A DNA stretch of 64,000 nt from Luteimonas sp. MC1750 (lineage in GTDB: Bacteria; Pseudomonadota; Gammaproteobacteria; Xanthomonadales; Xanthomonadaceae). Location of the stretch: positions 2,666,001 to 2,730,000 of the forward strand of contig NZ_CP067113.1 in the NCBI RefSeq assembly GCF_016615955.1, written 5' to 3'. The notes beneath the pieces are model-generated. The model made no database searches. It was not told where the DNA came from and saw only the letters and a program-made list of their open reading frames with translations. A program made the position numbers and the translations under genes. Below are positions 1-7,091 of this stretch, in pieces (position 1 is the stretch's first letter; every line of letters starts with the position of its first letter).

Positions 1-1
1 G

Positions 2-268
2 CGCCTGGCCGGGGCCAGCTTCGCCGAGCTGCCCGAGGCGCTGCGCCGCGGTGGCGTGGCCGGTGTCCTGGTCGAAGAGGTCGCCACGGCCAGCCGCGCC
101 GCGCGCAATGGCCTGCGCGCGGGCGACGTCATCCTCGGCGCCGGCGGCGCACGCGCATCCGGCACCTCCGACCTGTCGGCGCTGCGCGCCGCGGTCTCCG
201 ACTCACCCGCGCAGCTGGTGCTGCGCATCCAGCGTGGCCGAGGCCAGGGCAACCTGGTCATGGAATGA
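2..268 (+). CDS. C-terminal end of a Do/DegQ-type periplasmic serine protease (partial)
   Basis: Only the last 88 codons are in the window, reading in frame from base 2 to a TGA. They look like a PDZ domain: a GVLVEEV strand, a hydrophobic AARNGL segment, then GLRAGDVILG, which is the usual PDZ2 turn of DegP/DegQ/DegS proteins. The end (LVLRIQRGRG) matches the final beta strand of such domains. In the family this domain regulates protease oligomerisation or substrate capture in the periplasm. The catalytic domain lies outside the window, so the assignment rests on the PDZ pattern alone. Another PDZ-containing exported protein is possible. Confidence 0.7.
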   Translation, partial: RLAGASFAELPEALRRGGVAGVLVEEVATASRAARNGLRAGDVILGAGGARASGTSDLSALRAAVSDSPAQLVLRIQRGRGQGNLVME

Positions 269-302
269 ACCACCCCACCCCATCCCCCAAGGAGACAACA
301 CG

Positions 303-665
303 ATGAGCCCCACCCATACCGACAACCTGAAGACCAACCTGTCCGAAGCCGGCGGCCACCTGAAGCAGGCCGCGAGCGATACCGCCGAGGCCGTGCGCGG
401 CGCCGCGTCCGCCGCGGGCGAGGAGATCCGCCTCGGGCGCGCCAACCTGAAGGCCGACCTGGCCGATGGTTCGGTGGCCGCCCTGTCCGCGCTCGAGGAG
501 GCCACCGCCGCCGGCAGCGAGCAGGTCGACCAGCTGATGGAAAAGGGCCGCGACCTGATCGACAGCGCCGCCGACCTCATCCGCGAGCGTCCGATCGCGT
601 CGTTCGGCGCCGCGTTCGCGGCCGGCTGGATCATCGCCAAGCTCGCCCGCGGCGGCGACCGCTAA
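303..665 (+). CDS. DUF883 (YqjD/ElaB-like) membrane-anchored protein
   Basis: A 120-residue protein with a strong AAGGAG ribosome-binding site 8 bases before the ATG. Most of the chain is a charged, Ala-rich helix that looks amphipathic or coiled-coil. The end (residues ~97-115, ERPIASFGAAFAAGWIIAKLA) is a single C-terminal membrane segment with small-residue spacing. This is the architecture of the DUF883 family, whose E. coli members YqjD and ElaB anchor ribosomes at the inner membrane in stationary phase; whether this one does so is inference. It is followed 3 bases later by a YqjE-type membrane protein, the same order as yqjD-yqjE in E. coli. Confidence 0.8.
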   Translation: MSPTHTDNLKTNLSEAGGHLKQAASDTAEAVRGAASAAGEEIRLGRANLKADLADGSVAALSALEEATAAGSEQVDQLMEKGRDLIDSAADLIRERPIASFGAAFAAGWIIAKLARGGDR

Positions 666-668
666 GAC

Positions 669-1268
669 GTGGAGCCACAGACGCCACCCGCGTCCGGCCG
701 GGCGGGCCCGTTGCCGGGCGGCCTGCCACCCGGCACGCCGCCCGCTGGCGGGCTGCCGCCTGGCAGACCGGAACCGGCCCCGCCGCCGGCACCCGACCTG
801 GCCGAGTCGCTGCGCGGCCTCCGCGACAGCGGCAAGGCCGGGATCGGGGCCGCCGGCGATGCGGCCAAGGCGCTGCGAGAGCTGCTGGCGGCGGATGTCT
901 CGCTGGCCCGCAGCGCGGCCGGGCGCAGCGCGGTTTTCGCCGGCGTCTCGGTGATGTTCGGCGTCTCGGCCTGGCTGCTGCTGATGACCGCGCTGATCGT
1001 GGTGCTGAGCAACCAGTTCGGGCTGCCGTGGTGGATGTCACTGGCGGGCTGCGGACTGCTCAGCCTGCTGGGCGCCTGGCTCGCGCTGCAGAAGGCCACC
1101 GACTATTTCGAACACACGCGGCTCAAGGCCACGCGCCGCCAGCTGGCACGGCTGGGCATCGGCGAGCTTGCCGACCTGATGCCGCCGCCCGGCTCGCCCG
1201 CCTCGGCCCGCGCCGCGGAACCCGTGGTGCGCGAAGACGCGCGTGCCGAAGGCAAGACGCCCCCATGA
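669..1268 (+). CDS. Phage-holin-family (YqjE/DUF1469-like) inner-membrane protein
   Basis: A 199-residue protein starting at a GTG 3 bases after the preceding stop. The first ~45 residues are a Pro/Gly-rich leader of low complexity. Two close membrane helices follow (about residues 88-113 and 119-141), then a charged cytoplasmic tail ending in a disordered stretch. This matches the family named after phage holins, which also contains E. coli YqjE. There is no phage context, so lysis is unlikely. The neighbouring DUF883 gene suggests a shared stationary-phase or envelope-stress role. The GTG has no clear Shine-Dalgarno and is probably translated by coupling; a start a little further in is possible. 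Confidence 0.7.
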   Translation: MEPQTPPASGRAGPLPGGLPPGTPPAGGLPPGRPEPAPPPAPDLAESLRGLRDSGKAGIGAAGDAAKALRELLAADVSLARSAAGRSAVFAGVSVMFGVSAWLLLMTALIVVLSNQFGLPWWMSLAGCGLLSLLGAWLALQKATDYFEHTRLKATRRQLARLGIGELADLMPPPGSPASARAAEPVVREDARAEGKTPP

Positions 1269-1272
1269 GGCC

Positions 1273-1821
1273 ATGGACATGAGTTTCGAAGCTTTGCAGG
1301 CCAAGGTCGCGCGTGCCGAGGACGCGCTGGAGGCGCGTGAGCGCCAGGTCGCCGCCGATTTCCGCGTGTTCGGCGGCTGCTGGCGCGACACCTGGTCACC
1401 GCCCCGGATCATGGTCGCCGGCCTGGCGGCCGGCTTCCTCGCCGGCTGGGCACAGCCTGGCCGGGCGATCGCCGGCGTGCAGCCGGCCCGCTGGCTGCAG
1501 CTGGCGACCAGCCTGGCAGGCCTTGCGGGCACCGTGCACGCGGCGTTCGCGGCATCCGATGCCAAGGAGGCGGCCGAGGATGCCGGCGATGCGGCCGCGG
1601 TCGCCGGCGGGATGCCGCCCGGTGCCAAGGTGCCGGCGGATGTCGCCGCTGCCGCGCGCGCATCGGCCGCGGCGACCGCAGCGGCCACGGCGGTGCCGGC
1701 AGCGGTTCCGCCGGCGGCTTCACCGATGTCGCCCAGCGCGCGCCGCTATGTGCCCGATCCGAGCTGGGAGTCCCCGCCGCGCCCGGCCGAAGCCGCCACC
1801 GAAGTCTCCGAACGGCGCTGA
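1273..1821 (+). CDS. Hypothetical membrane protein in the yqjK position
   Basis: A 182-residue protein with an N-terminal charged helix (MDMSFEALQAKVARAEDALE...), a short hydrophobic stretch around residues 40-75, and a very Ala-rich, probably disordered C-terminal half ending in PDPSWESPPRP. It lies 4 bases after the holin-family gene and in the same direction, so it is likely co-transcribed. In E. coli the third gene of this set is yqjK; the similarity here is in position and general character only. I recognise no conserved domain. The ATG at 1279 (MSFEAL) is an equally plausible start. Confidence 0.55.
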   Translation: MDMSFEALQAKVARAEDALEARERQVAADFRVFGGCWRDTWSPPRIMVAGLAAGFLAGWAQPGRAIAGVQPARWLQLATSLAGLAGTVHAAFAASDAKEAAEDAGDAAAVAGGMPPGAKVPADVAAAARASAAATAAATAVPAAVPPAASPMSPSARRYVPDPSWESPPRPAEAATEVSERR

Positions 1822-1836
1822 GGCGCCGTTTTCCCC

Positions 1837-2976
1837 ATGGGTGCCAGTCCGGACGCGAGTCCCGTTCCCTCCGCCGCGGATGTCGACCCGGGAGGTCCCG
1901 CTCCCCCGCCGCCCGCGGCACCGCCGGTCCCGCCGCGCCCGCGCGCGCCGGGCGCCGTGGTCGTCCTCGCGATCCTGGCGGTCGGCTACACGCTGTGGGC
2001 CGCGCAGGGCGTCGTGCTGCCGGTGCTGCTGGCGATGTTCCTGGCCCTGGTCGGCAACCCGGTCATCCGTGGCCTGCGGCGGCTGTACGTGCCGCGTGCC
2101 CTGGCTGCGCTCCTGGTCCTGGTCGGAGGCATCGCCGGCGCCGGGCTCCTCGGCCAGCAGCTGCTGGCGCCGGCCGTCGACTGGATGCAGGAGGCACCCC
2201 GGCAGATGCGCCAGGTCGGTCGCGAGCTGAGCGAGCTGGTCAAGCCGGTGCACGAGGCCAACCGCGTGGCCGAAGACATCGCGCGCCAGGCCAGCGGCGA
2301 GGGCGGGCGCAAGGTCGAGGTGGTGCGCACGGTTCCCGACGATCCCTACGCCCTCCTGACGCGGGCGCCCAAGGCACTCGGCGGCGTGCTGGCGGTGGTG
2401 CTGCTGACGTTCTTCTTCATGGTCTTCGGCGAAGACCTGCAGCGGCGCGCGATCGCGCTCCTGCCGACGCGCCAGCGGCAGAAGATCACCGTCGAGATCA
2501 TGCAGGCGATCGAGCGCGACCTGTCCCGCTACGTCTTCACCATCACCCTGATCAACGCCGCCGTCGGCCTTCTGCTGGCCGCGGTGCTGCATTTCGCCCT
2601 GGGCGTGGAGGTGCCGGAGGCGCTGCTCTGGGGCACGATCGCGACCCTGCTCAACTTCGCGCCCTATGTCGGCCCGGCCATTGGCGTGGCGCTGATGCTG
2701 GCGATGGGCTTCGTGACCTGGGACGAAGTCGGCCCCTCCCTGCTGCCGGCCGCGATCTACCTCGGCCTGCACACGCTGGAAGGCCAGCTGGTAACGCCGC
2801 TGGTCCTCGGCCAGCGCATGCAGCTGTCGCCGCTGGTGCTGATCCTGGCGCTGGTGCTGTTCGGCTGGGTCTGGGGCATCGTCGGCCTGCTGCTGGCGGT
2901 GCCGCTGCTGGTCTGCGTGAAGCGCGTGCTGGCGCGGATCGACGGCATGCACGGCTGGGCCCGGCTGCTCGAGTAG
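1837..2976 (+). CDS. AI-2E family transporter (PerM/TqsA-like permease)
   Basis: A 379-residue inner-membrane protein. After a Pro-rich N-terminal tail (to ~residue 37) it shows about eight hydrophobic segments. The soluble stretch after the third (residues ~110-170) and the conserved C-terminal half, with LLNFAPYVGP and the EGQLVTPLVLGQRMQLSP block, are typical of the AI-2E/UPF0118 family. Members export autoinducer-2 or act as Na+(Li+)/H+ antiporters, so the substrate cannot be named from sequence. It starts 15 bases after the previous gene and is probably the last gene of that transcription unit. Confidence 0.88.
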   Translation: MGASPDASPVPSAADVDPGGPAPPPPAAPPVPPRPRAPGAVVVLAILAVGYTLWAAQGVVLPVLLAMFLALVGNPVIRGLRRLYVPRALAALLVLVGGIAGAGLLGQQLLAPAVDWMQEAPRQMRQVGRELSELVKPVHEANRVAEDIARQASGEGGRKVEVVRTVPDDPYALLTRAPKALGGVLAVVLLTFFFMVFGEDLQRRAIALLPTRQRQKITVEIMQAIERDLSRYVFTITLINAAVGLLLAAVLHFALGVEVPEALLWGTIATLLNFAPYVGPAIGVALMLAMGFVTWDEVGPSLLPAAIYLGLHTLEGQLVTPLVLGQRMQLSPLVLILALVLFGWVWGIVGLLLAVPLLVCVKRVLARIDGMHGWARLLE

Positions 2977-2982
2977 CCGCCT

Positions 2983-2988
2983 TACAAT
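2983..2988 (+). promoter_or_regulatory. -10 hexamer placed for a leaderless HAD hydrolase mRNA
   Basis: TACAAT (5 of 6 matches to TATAAT) ends 6 bases before the ATG at 2995, so the expected transcription start is the A of the start codon. The hexamer sits between CCGCC and GGCGG, which form a short palindrome around it. No convincing -35 box is visible. Confidence 0.5.
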
Positions 2989-2994
2989 GGCGGC

Positions 2995-3741
2995 ATGGCC
3001 TTCGCCGTCCGCGCCATCACCCTCGACCTCGATGACACCGTCTGGCCGTTCGCGCCGATCGGCGTGCGCATCGAACGCGTGCTCGACGACTGGATGCGCG
3101 CGCACAGCCCGGCTACCGCGGCGATGTTCCCGGTCATGGCGATGCGCGCCCTGCGCGAACGCGTCGCGGATGAGTACCCGGCGCTGGCCCACGACATGTC
3201 GGCGCTGCGCCGGCTGACGCTGGAAGCCGCGCTGCGCGAGAGCGGCGGCGACGTGGCGCTGGCCGGTGCGGCCTACGAGGCGTTCTTCGCCGAGCGCAAC
3301 CGCGTGGAGTGCTATCCCGACGCCATCGGCGCGCTCGAGCGGATCAGCGCGCGGCTGCCGGTTGCGGCGCTGAGCAACGGCAACGCCGACCTCGCGCGCA
3401 TCGGGCTGGACCACCTGTTCAGCGCGCAGCTCAGCGCCTGCAGCTTCGGTCGCGCCAAGCCCGACCCCGCGATCTTCCTGGCCGCCTGCGCGCAGCTGGA
3501 CGCGCCGCCGGGCGAAGTGCTGCACGTCGGCGACCATCCCGAGGCCGACGTCGCCGGTGCCGCGCGGGCGGGCTTGCGCAGCTGCTGGATCAACCGCGCC
3601 GGCGACGACGGCCTGCGCGCGGCCTGGCGCCACGCCGAGGTCGAACCGGACCTGCATTTCGATTCCCTGGCCGGACTGGCCGACTGGCTGGACGCGACCC
3701 TGCCCGCGCCCGCCGCATCCATACGGAGCTCCCACGCATGA
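2995..3741 (+). CDS. HAD-superfamily hydrolase
   Basis: A 248-residue cytosolic phosphatase-like enzyme with all four HAD motifs: motif I DLDDT (residues 11-15, nucleophile D11), motif II LSNGN, motif III lysine in FGRAKPDP, and motif IV HVGDHPEADVAGA. A helical cap lies between motifs I and II, as in the haloacid dehalogenase/YjjG/GPH branch. The natural substrate, probably a phosphorylated small molecule, cannot be inferred. Its stop overlaps the ATG of the aminopeptidase gene by 4 bases (ATGA), so the two are translationally coupled. The start at 2995 is supported by a -10 box exactly 6 bases upstream. Confidence 0.88.
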   Translation: MAFAVRAITLDLDDTVWPFAPIGVRIERVLDDWMRAHSPATAAMFPVMAMRALRERVADEYPALAHDMSALRRLTLEAALRESGGDVALAGAAYEAFFAERNRVECYPDAIGALERISARLPVAALSNGNADLARIGLDHLFSAQLSACSFGRAKPDPAIFLAACAQLDAPPGEVLHVGDHPEADVAGAARAGLRSCWINRAGDDGLRAAWRHAEVEPDLHFDSLAGLADWLDATLPAPAASIRSSHA

Positions 3742-5165
3742 ACCTTCCCCCCTGCTACGCCCCCGCCGGCACCACCGGCGCACGTCCGCTGCACGTGGTC
3801 GACGCGGGCGGCCTCGAGGCCTGGCGTGCCGGACAGCCGGCGCCGGTGGCCGCCTGGCTGGCGGCGCACGGCTTCGACGCCTCGGCCGGCAGCTGCCTGG
3901 TCATCCCCGGCAGCGATGGCGCGCCCGCGGCCGCGGTGATCGGCATCGGCGACGCGCAGGACCCCTGCGCCTATGCCCATGCGCCACGCGCACTCCCGGC
4001 CGGCGACTGGGCGCCGGCGGGCGAGTCCGCGGCCGAGGCGCTGCGCGCGCTGCAGCTCGGCTGGGGCCTGGGAAGCTATGCCTTCACCCGCTACCGCGAC
4101 GCGAAGCCGGTGCGTGCGCGCCTGGCGCTGGCCGAGCTCGATGCGGAAACGCTGGACGTGCTCGCTGCGACCGTGCGCGTGCGCGACCTGGTGAACACGC
4201 CCACCCAGGACATGGGGCCGGACGAACTCGAGGACGTCGCGCGCGCCATTGCACAGGTACATGGCGCCGGCCTCACCGCCATCACCGGCGGCGACCTGCT
4301 GGCGCAGAACTTCCCCGCGATCCACGCCGTGGGCCGCGCCTCGCACCGCGCGCCGCGACTGCTGGCCCTGCGCTGGGGCGATGCTTCGCATCCGCACGTA
4401 GCCATCGTCGGCAAGGGCGTGTGCTTCGACACCGGCGGCCTGGACATCAAGCCCGCCGACGGCATGCGCAACATGAAGAAGGACATGGGCGGCGCCGCGC
4501 ACGCGATCGCGCTGGCCGAACTGGTGATGGCCCGCCGCCTGCCGCTGCGCATCACCCTGCTGGTGCCGGCGGTGGAAAACGCGATCGGTCCCGACGCCTT
4601 CCGGCCCGGTGAAGTGATCGCCACCCGCACCGGGGTCAGCGTCGAAATCGACAACACCGATGCCGAGGGCCGCGTCATCCTGGGCGACGCGCTGGCCTAT
4701 GCCGGCGAACAGGTGCCCGACCTCGTGCTCGACTTCGCCACCCTGACCGGCGCCGCGCGCATCGCGCTCGGCCCGGACCTGCCGGCGCTCTTCAGCAATG
4801 ACGACGCGCTGGCGCAGGCGTGGCTGGACGCGGGCATGCAGGTGCGCGACCCGCTGTGGCGCATGCCGCTGTGGCGGCCGTACCTGCGCTACCTGACCAG
4901 CAAGGTCGCCGACATGGCCAACGCCGGCTCGAAGATGGCCGGCAGCGTGACCGCCGCGCTGTACCTGGAGCGCTTCGTGCCCAAGGGCATGCCCTGGGCG
5001 CACCTCGACACCTACGCCTGGAACGACAGCGACCGCCCGGGCCGCCCGGCCGGCGGCGAAGCCCTGGGGCTGCGCGCCGCCTACGCGATGCTGAAGGCCC
5101 GCGCAGGCGTTCCTGCACCGGCTGACGGTTCCGATCCAGCGAGGGCGCGGCAATCGCGGCTTTAG
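3738..5165 (+). CDS. M17 leucyl aminopeptidase family protein
   Basis: A 475-residue cytosolic metalloaminopeptidase. The C-terminal catalytic domain has the signatures GKGVCFDTGGLDIKP (about residue 225; first lysine and metal ligand), the DMGGAAH segment, NTDAEGR (306-312; metal ligands and catalytic Arg) and DFATLTGA. The N-terminal ~180 residues form the variable regulatory domain. It removes N-terminal residues in peptide turnover. Translation is coupled to the HAD gene upstream (ATGA overlap). The last ~20 codons run into a REP-like palindrome, and the TAG stop lies inside that palindrome (CTTTAGCC), so the tail PARARQSRL is probably not ancestral. Confidence 0.9.
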   Translation: MNLPPCYAPAGTTGARPLHVVDAGGLEAWRAGQPAPVAAWLAAHGFDASAGSCLVIPGSDGAPAAAVIGIGDAQDPCAYAHAPRALPAGDWAPAGESAAEALRALQLGWGLGSYAFTRYRDAKPVRARLALAELDAETLDVLAATVRVRDLVNTPTQDMGPDELEDVARAIAQVHGAGLTAITGGDLLAQNFPAIHAVGRASHRAPRLLALRWGDASHPHVAIVGKGVCFDTGGLDIKPADGMRNMKKDMGGAAHAIALAELVMARRLPLRITLLVPAVENAIGPDAFRPGEVIATRTGVSVEIDNTDAEGRVILGDALAYAGEQVPDLVLDFATLTGAARIALGPDLPALFSNDDALAQAWLDAGMQVRDPLWRMPLWRPYLRYLTSKVADMANAGSKMAGSVTAALYLERFVPKGMPWAHLDTYAWNDSDRPGRPAGGEALGLRAAYAMLKARAGVPAPADGSDPARARQSRL

Positions 5166-5234
5166 CCGCTCCCACAGCAGCTTGCGGGCAGCACCCGCGG
5201 CGGGCGCGGCCATCGGGGCGATAGCGCTCCTACA
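5153..5234. repeat. Two REP-like palindromes between convergent gene ends
   Basis: A unit at 5153-5176 (ATCGCGGCTTTAGCCGC... CCCACA) and a degenerate unit in the same orientation at 5212-5234 (...GATAGCGCTCCTACA). Each core is palindromic (GCGGCT/AGCCGC). The first supplies the stop codon of the plus-strand aminopeptidase. The second supplies the stop codon of the minus-strand response regulator (TAG, complement of 5230-5232). The region probably also ends transcription from both sides as an RNA hairpin, although no T-run follows. The same family recurs at 12.7, 18.2 and 58.2 kb. Confidence 0.8.
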
Positions 5235-5832
5235 GCCAGCCTTTCTGGCGGGCCAGGCGATAGGCCTCGATGCGGTTGCCGACGCCGAGCTTGCCGATGG
5301 CCTCCGACAGGTAGTTGCGCACCGTGCCCTGGGACAGGCCCAGGGCGGCGGCGATCGCGCCCGCCGACTGGCCCTCGCCGGCCAGGCGCAGCACCTGGCG
5401 CTCGCGTTCGTTGAGCGGGTCGGCTTCGGACCAGGCTTCGAGCGCAAGCTCCGGATCGATCGCCCGGCCGCCGGCCTGCACGCGGCGCAGCGCCGCGGCC
5501 AGCTGCTCGGCCGGCGCATCCTTGAGCAGGTAACCCTGCACGCCGGCGTCCAGCGCTCGGCGCAGGTAGCCGGCGCGGGCGAAGGTGGTGACGATCACCA
5601 CCTTCGTCGCCAGGCCGTGCCGCTGGATGCGCTGGGCGAGCTCGAGGCCGGTCAGCCCGGGCATCTCGATGTCGGTCACCAGCAGGTCGGGCACATGGCG
5701 CTGGAGCTCGCGCCAGGCCTCCTCGCCGTCGCCGGCGGTGCCTACGACCTCGAGGTCGTCCTCGAGCGCCAGCAGCGCGGCGAGCGCACCGCGCAGCATG
5801 GCCTGGTCTTCGGCGAGCACGATGCGGATCAC
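5230..5832 (-). CDS. NarL/DesR-type response regulator
   Basis: A 200-residue two-component regulator. The receiver domain (1-120) has the acidic pocket AEDQ, phospho-acceptor D54 (VTDIEMPG), T82-T83 and K104. A LuxR-type helix-turn-helix (about 137-200) carries LNERERQVLRL and GTVRNYLSEAIGKLGVGNR. It should bind DNA when phosphorylated by the histidine kinase whose gene overlaps its start by 4 bases. By analogy with DesKR/LiaSR systems it probably controls the exporter genes upstream in the same operon. Its stop lies inside a REP-like palindrome. Confidence 0.9.
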   Translation of the reverse strand: MIRIVLAEDQAMLRGALAALLALEDDLEVVGTAGDGEEAWRELQRHVPDLLVTDIEMPGLTGLELAQRIQRHGLATKVVIVTTFARAGYLRRALDAGVQGYLLKDAPAEQLAAALRRVQAGGRAIDPELALEAWSEADPLNERERQVLRLAGEGQSAGAIAAALGLSQGTVRNYLSEAIGKLGVGNRIEAYRLARQKGWL

Positions 5833-7091
5833 GCCCGCGCTCCCGCATCGGGCTTGTCCGAACCGTGCGTGTCCAGCGCGCTGGTGCCAGCAACCTCGTG
5901 GCCGTGCAGCGGCAGCCAGGCTTCGAGCACGGTGCCGCGACCGCGCACCGACTCCACCGTCAGCCGGCCACCCAGCGCCTCGACGCGCTCGCGCATGCCG
6001 GCAAGTCCGTTGCCCGGCGCCATCGCCCCGCCGCGGCCGTCATCGCTGATGCGCAGCACGACGCCGTCGCCCTGCGGACGCAGTGCGACCTCGGCCCGGT
6101 GCGCGTGTGCGTGGCGGTGGATGTTGGTCGCGGCTTCGCGCAGCACCAGCGCCAGCACGTTCTCGACCGGCGCAGGCAGCGCGTCGCCGGCCAGGCCGCG
6201 CTCGTCCCAGTCGTGGCGCAGGGACACCCCCTCGCACTCGAGCAGCAGCTTGGCCGACGCCAGTTCCGCCGCGATGCCGGCAGCGCGGATGCCGCTCACC
6301 GCCGAACGCACCTGCGCCAGCGCCTCGCGCGCGACGTGGCTCACCGCGTCGATCTCGCGGCGCGCCGCCGCCGGGTCGCGCTCCACCAGGCGCCCGGCCA
6401 GGTCGGACTTCAGCGCCACCAGCGACAGCGTGTGGCCCAGCAGGTCGTGCAGGTCGCGGCCGATGCGCTCGCGCTCGGCCAGTCCGGCAAGCCTGCGCAC
6501 CTCGTCGTGCGACAGCCGGAGCGCGGCGTCCTTGTGCTGGCCGACGTGCTCGGCGTGGACGACCATCGCCACGATGATCGTCACCACCGGCAGCCACACC
6601 AGCGCCTGCCACGGATAGCCGATCCACAACGCGAGCGCGACGAACCCGGCGCCCAGGGCCCCGAGCACCAGCAGGTAGTCGCGCAGCGTCGCCGTGCGCC
6701 AGGTGCGCAGCATCACGCAGCCGAAGATGAAGTAGCTCATTCCCGACGGATACCAGGGCAGCAGCACGACGCTGAGCGCCACCATCGCCAGCGCGTAGCG
6801 CGGGGCCACGCGCTGCGGCTGCAGCAGCGCCATCGCGTACAGCCAGACGAACAGCGGGTATGAGGCCAGGGTCAGCAGCAGCCAGCGCAGCGTGTAGCCA
6901 CCGGGCGCGAACAGCGGGGTGATGAAGACCCACAGCGTCCACATCAGGTGGACCCATTCGGTCCACTGCGGCCGTCCCAGCCGCAGCGTCGCCGCCATCA
7001 GCGAATCGGGCGCCGGCGCGAACCACGCGCGCCAGCCCCCCTGCGCCTTGCCTCGGACACCTGCCTGCAACATGGCGCGATGATGCCCCAC
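5829..7091 (-). CDS. DesK/NarX-type sensor histidine kinase
   Basis: A 420-residue membrane kinase with five or six hydrophobic segments (about residues 48-180) and no large periplasmic domain, then a HisKA_3 dimerisation domain with ERERIGRDLHDLLGH (phospho-accepting H215), and an HATPase domain with the N box REAATNIHRHA and G box DDGRGG/GNGLAGMRER. It should autophosphorylate and pass phosphate to the adjacent regulator. The GTG at 7091 touches the end of the amidohydrolase gene; the ATG at 7073 (MLQAGVRG) is an equally good start. Such short-loop kinases usually sense membrane state or a drug in the bilayer. Confidence 0.88.
   Translation of the reverse strand: MGHHRAMLQAGVRGKAQGGWRAWFAPAPDSLMAATLRLGRPQWTEWVHLMWTLWVFITPLFAPGGYTLRWLLLTLASYPLFVWLYAMALLQPQRVAPRYALAMVALSVVLLPWYPSGMSYFIFGCVMLRTWRTATLRDYLLVLGALGAGFVALALWIGYPWQALVWLPVVTIIVAMVVHAEHVGQHKDAALRLSHDEVRRLAGLAERERIGRDLHDLLGHTLSLVALKSDLAGRLVERDPAAARREIDAVSHVAREALAQVRSAVSGIRAAGIAAELASAKLLLECEGVSLRHDWDERGLAGDALPAPVENVLALVLREAATNIHRHAHAHRAEVALRPQGDGVVLRISDDGRGGAMAPGNGLAGMRERVEALGGRLTVESVRGRGTVLEAWLPLHGHEVAGTSALDTHGSDKPDAGARA

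Noticed and set aside
669-1268. Phage holin, hinting at a prophage
   Set aside because: The family name is historical. Neighbours are DUF883 and permease genes, with no phage structural or integrase genes in the window.
1720-3783. A 687-codon open frame on the minus strand opposite the AI-2E permease and HAD genes
   Set aside because: It is antisense to two well-supported genes and is Arg/His/Gln-rich, as expected from GC-rich third positions. No recognisable domain.
3312-5519. A 735-codon minus-strand frame opposite the aminopeptidase gene
   Set aside because: Shadow of a conserved M17 enzyme; low-complexity composition and no domain.
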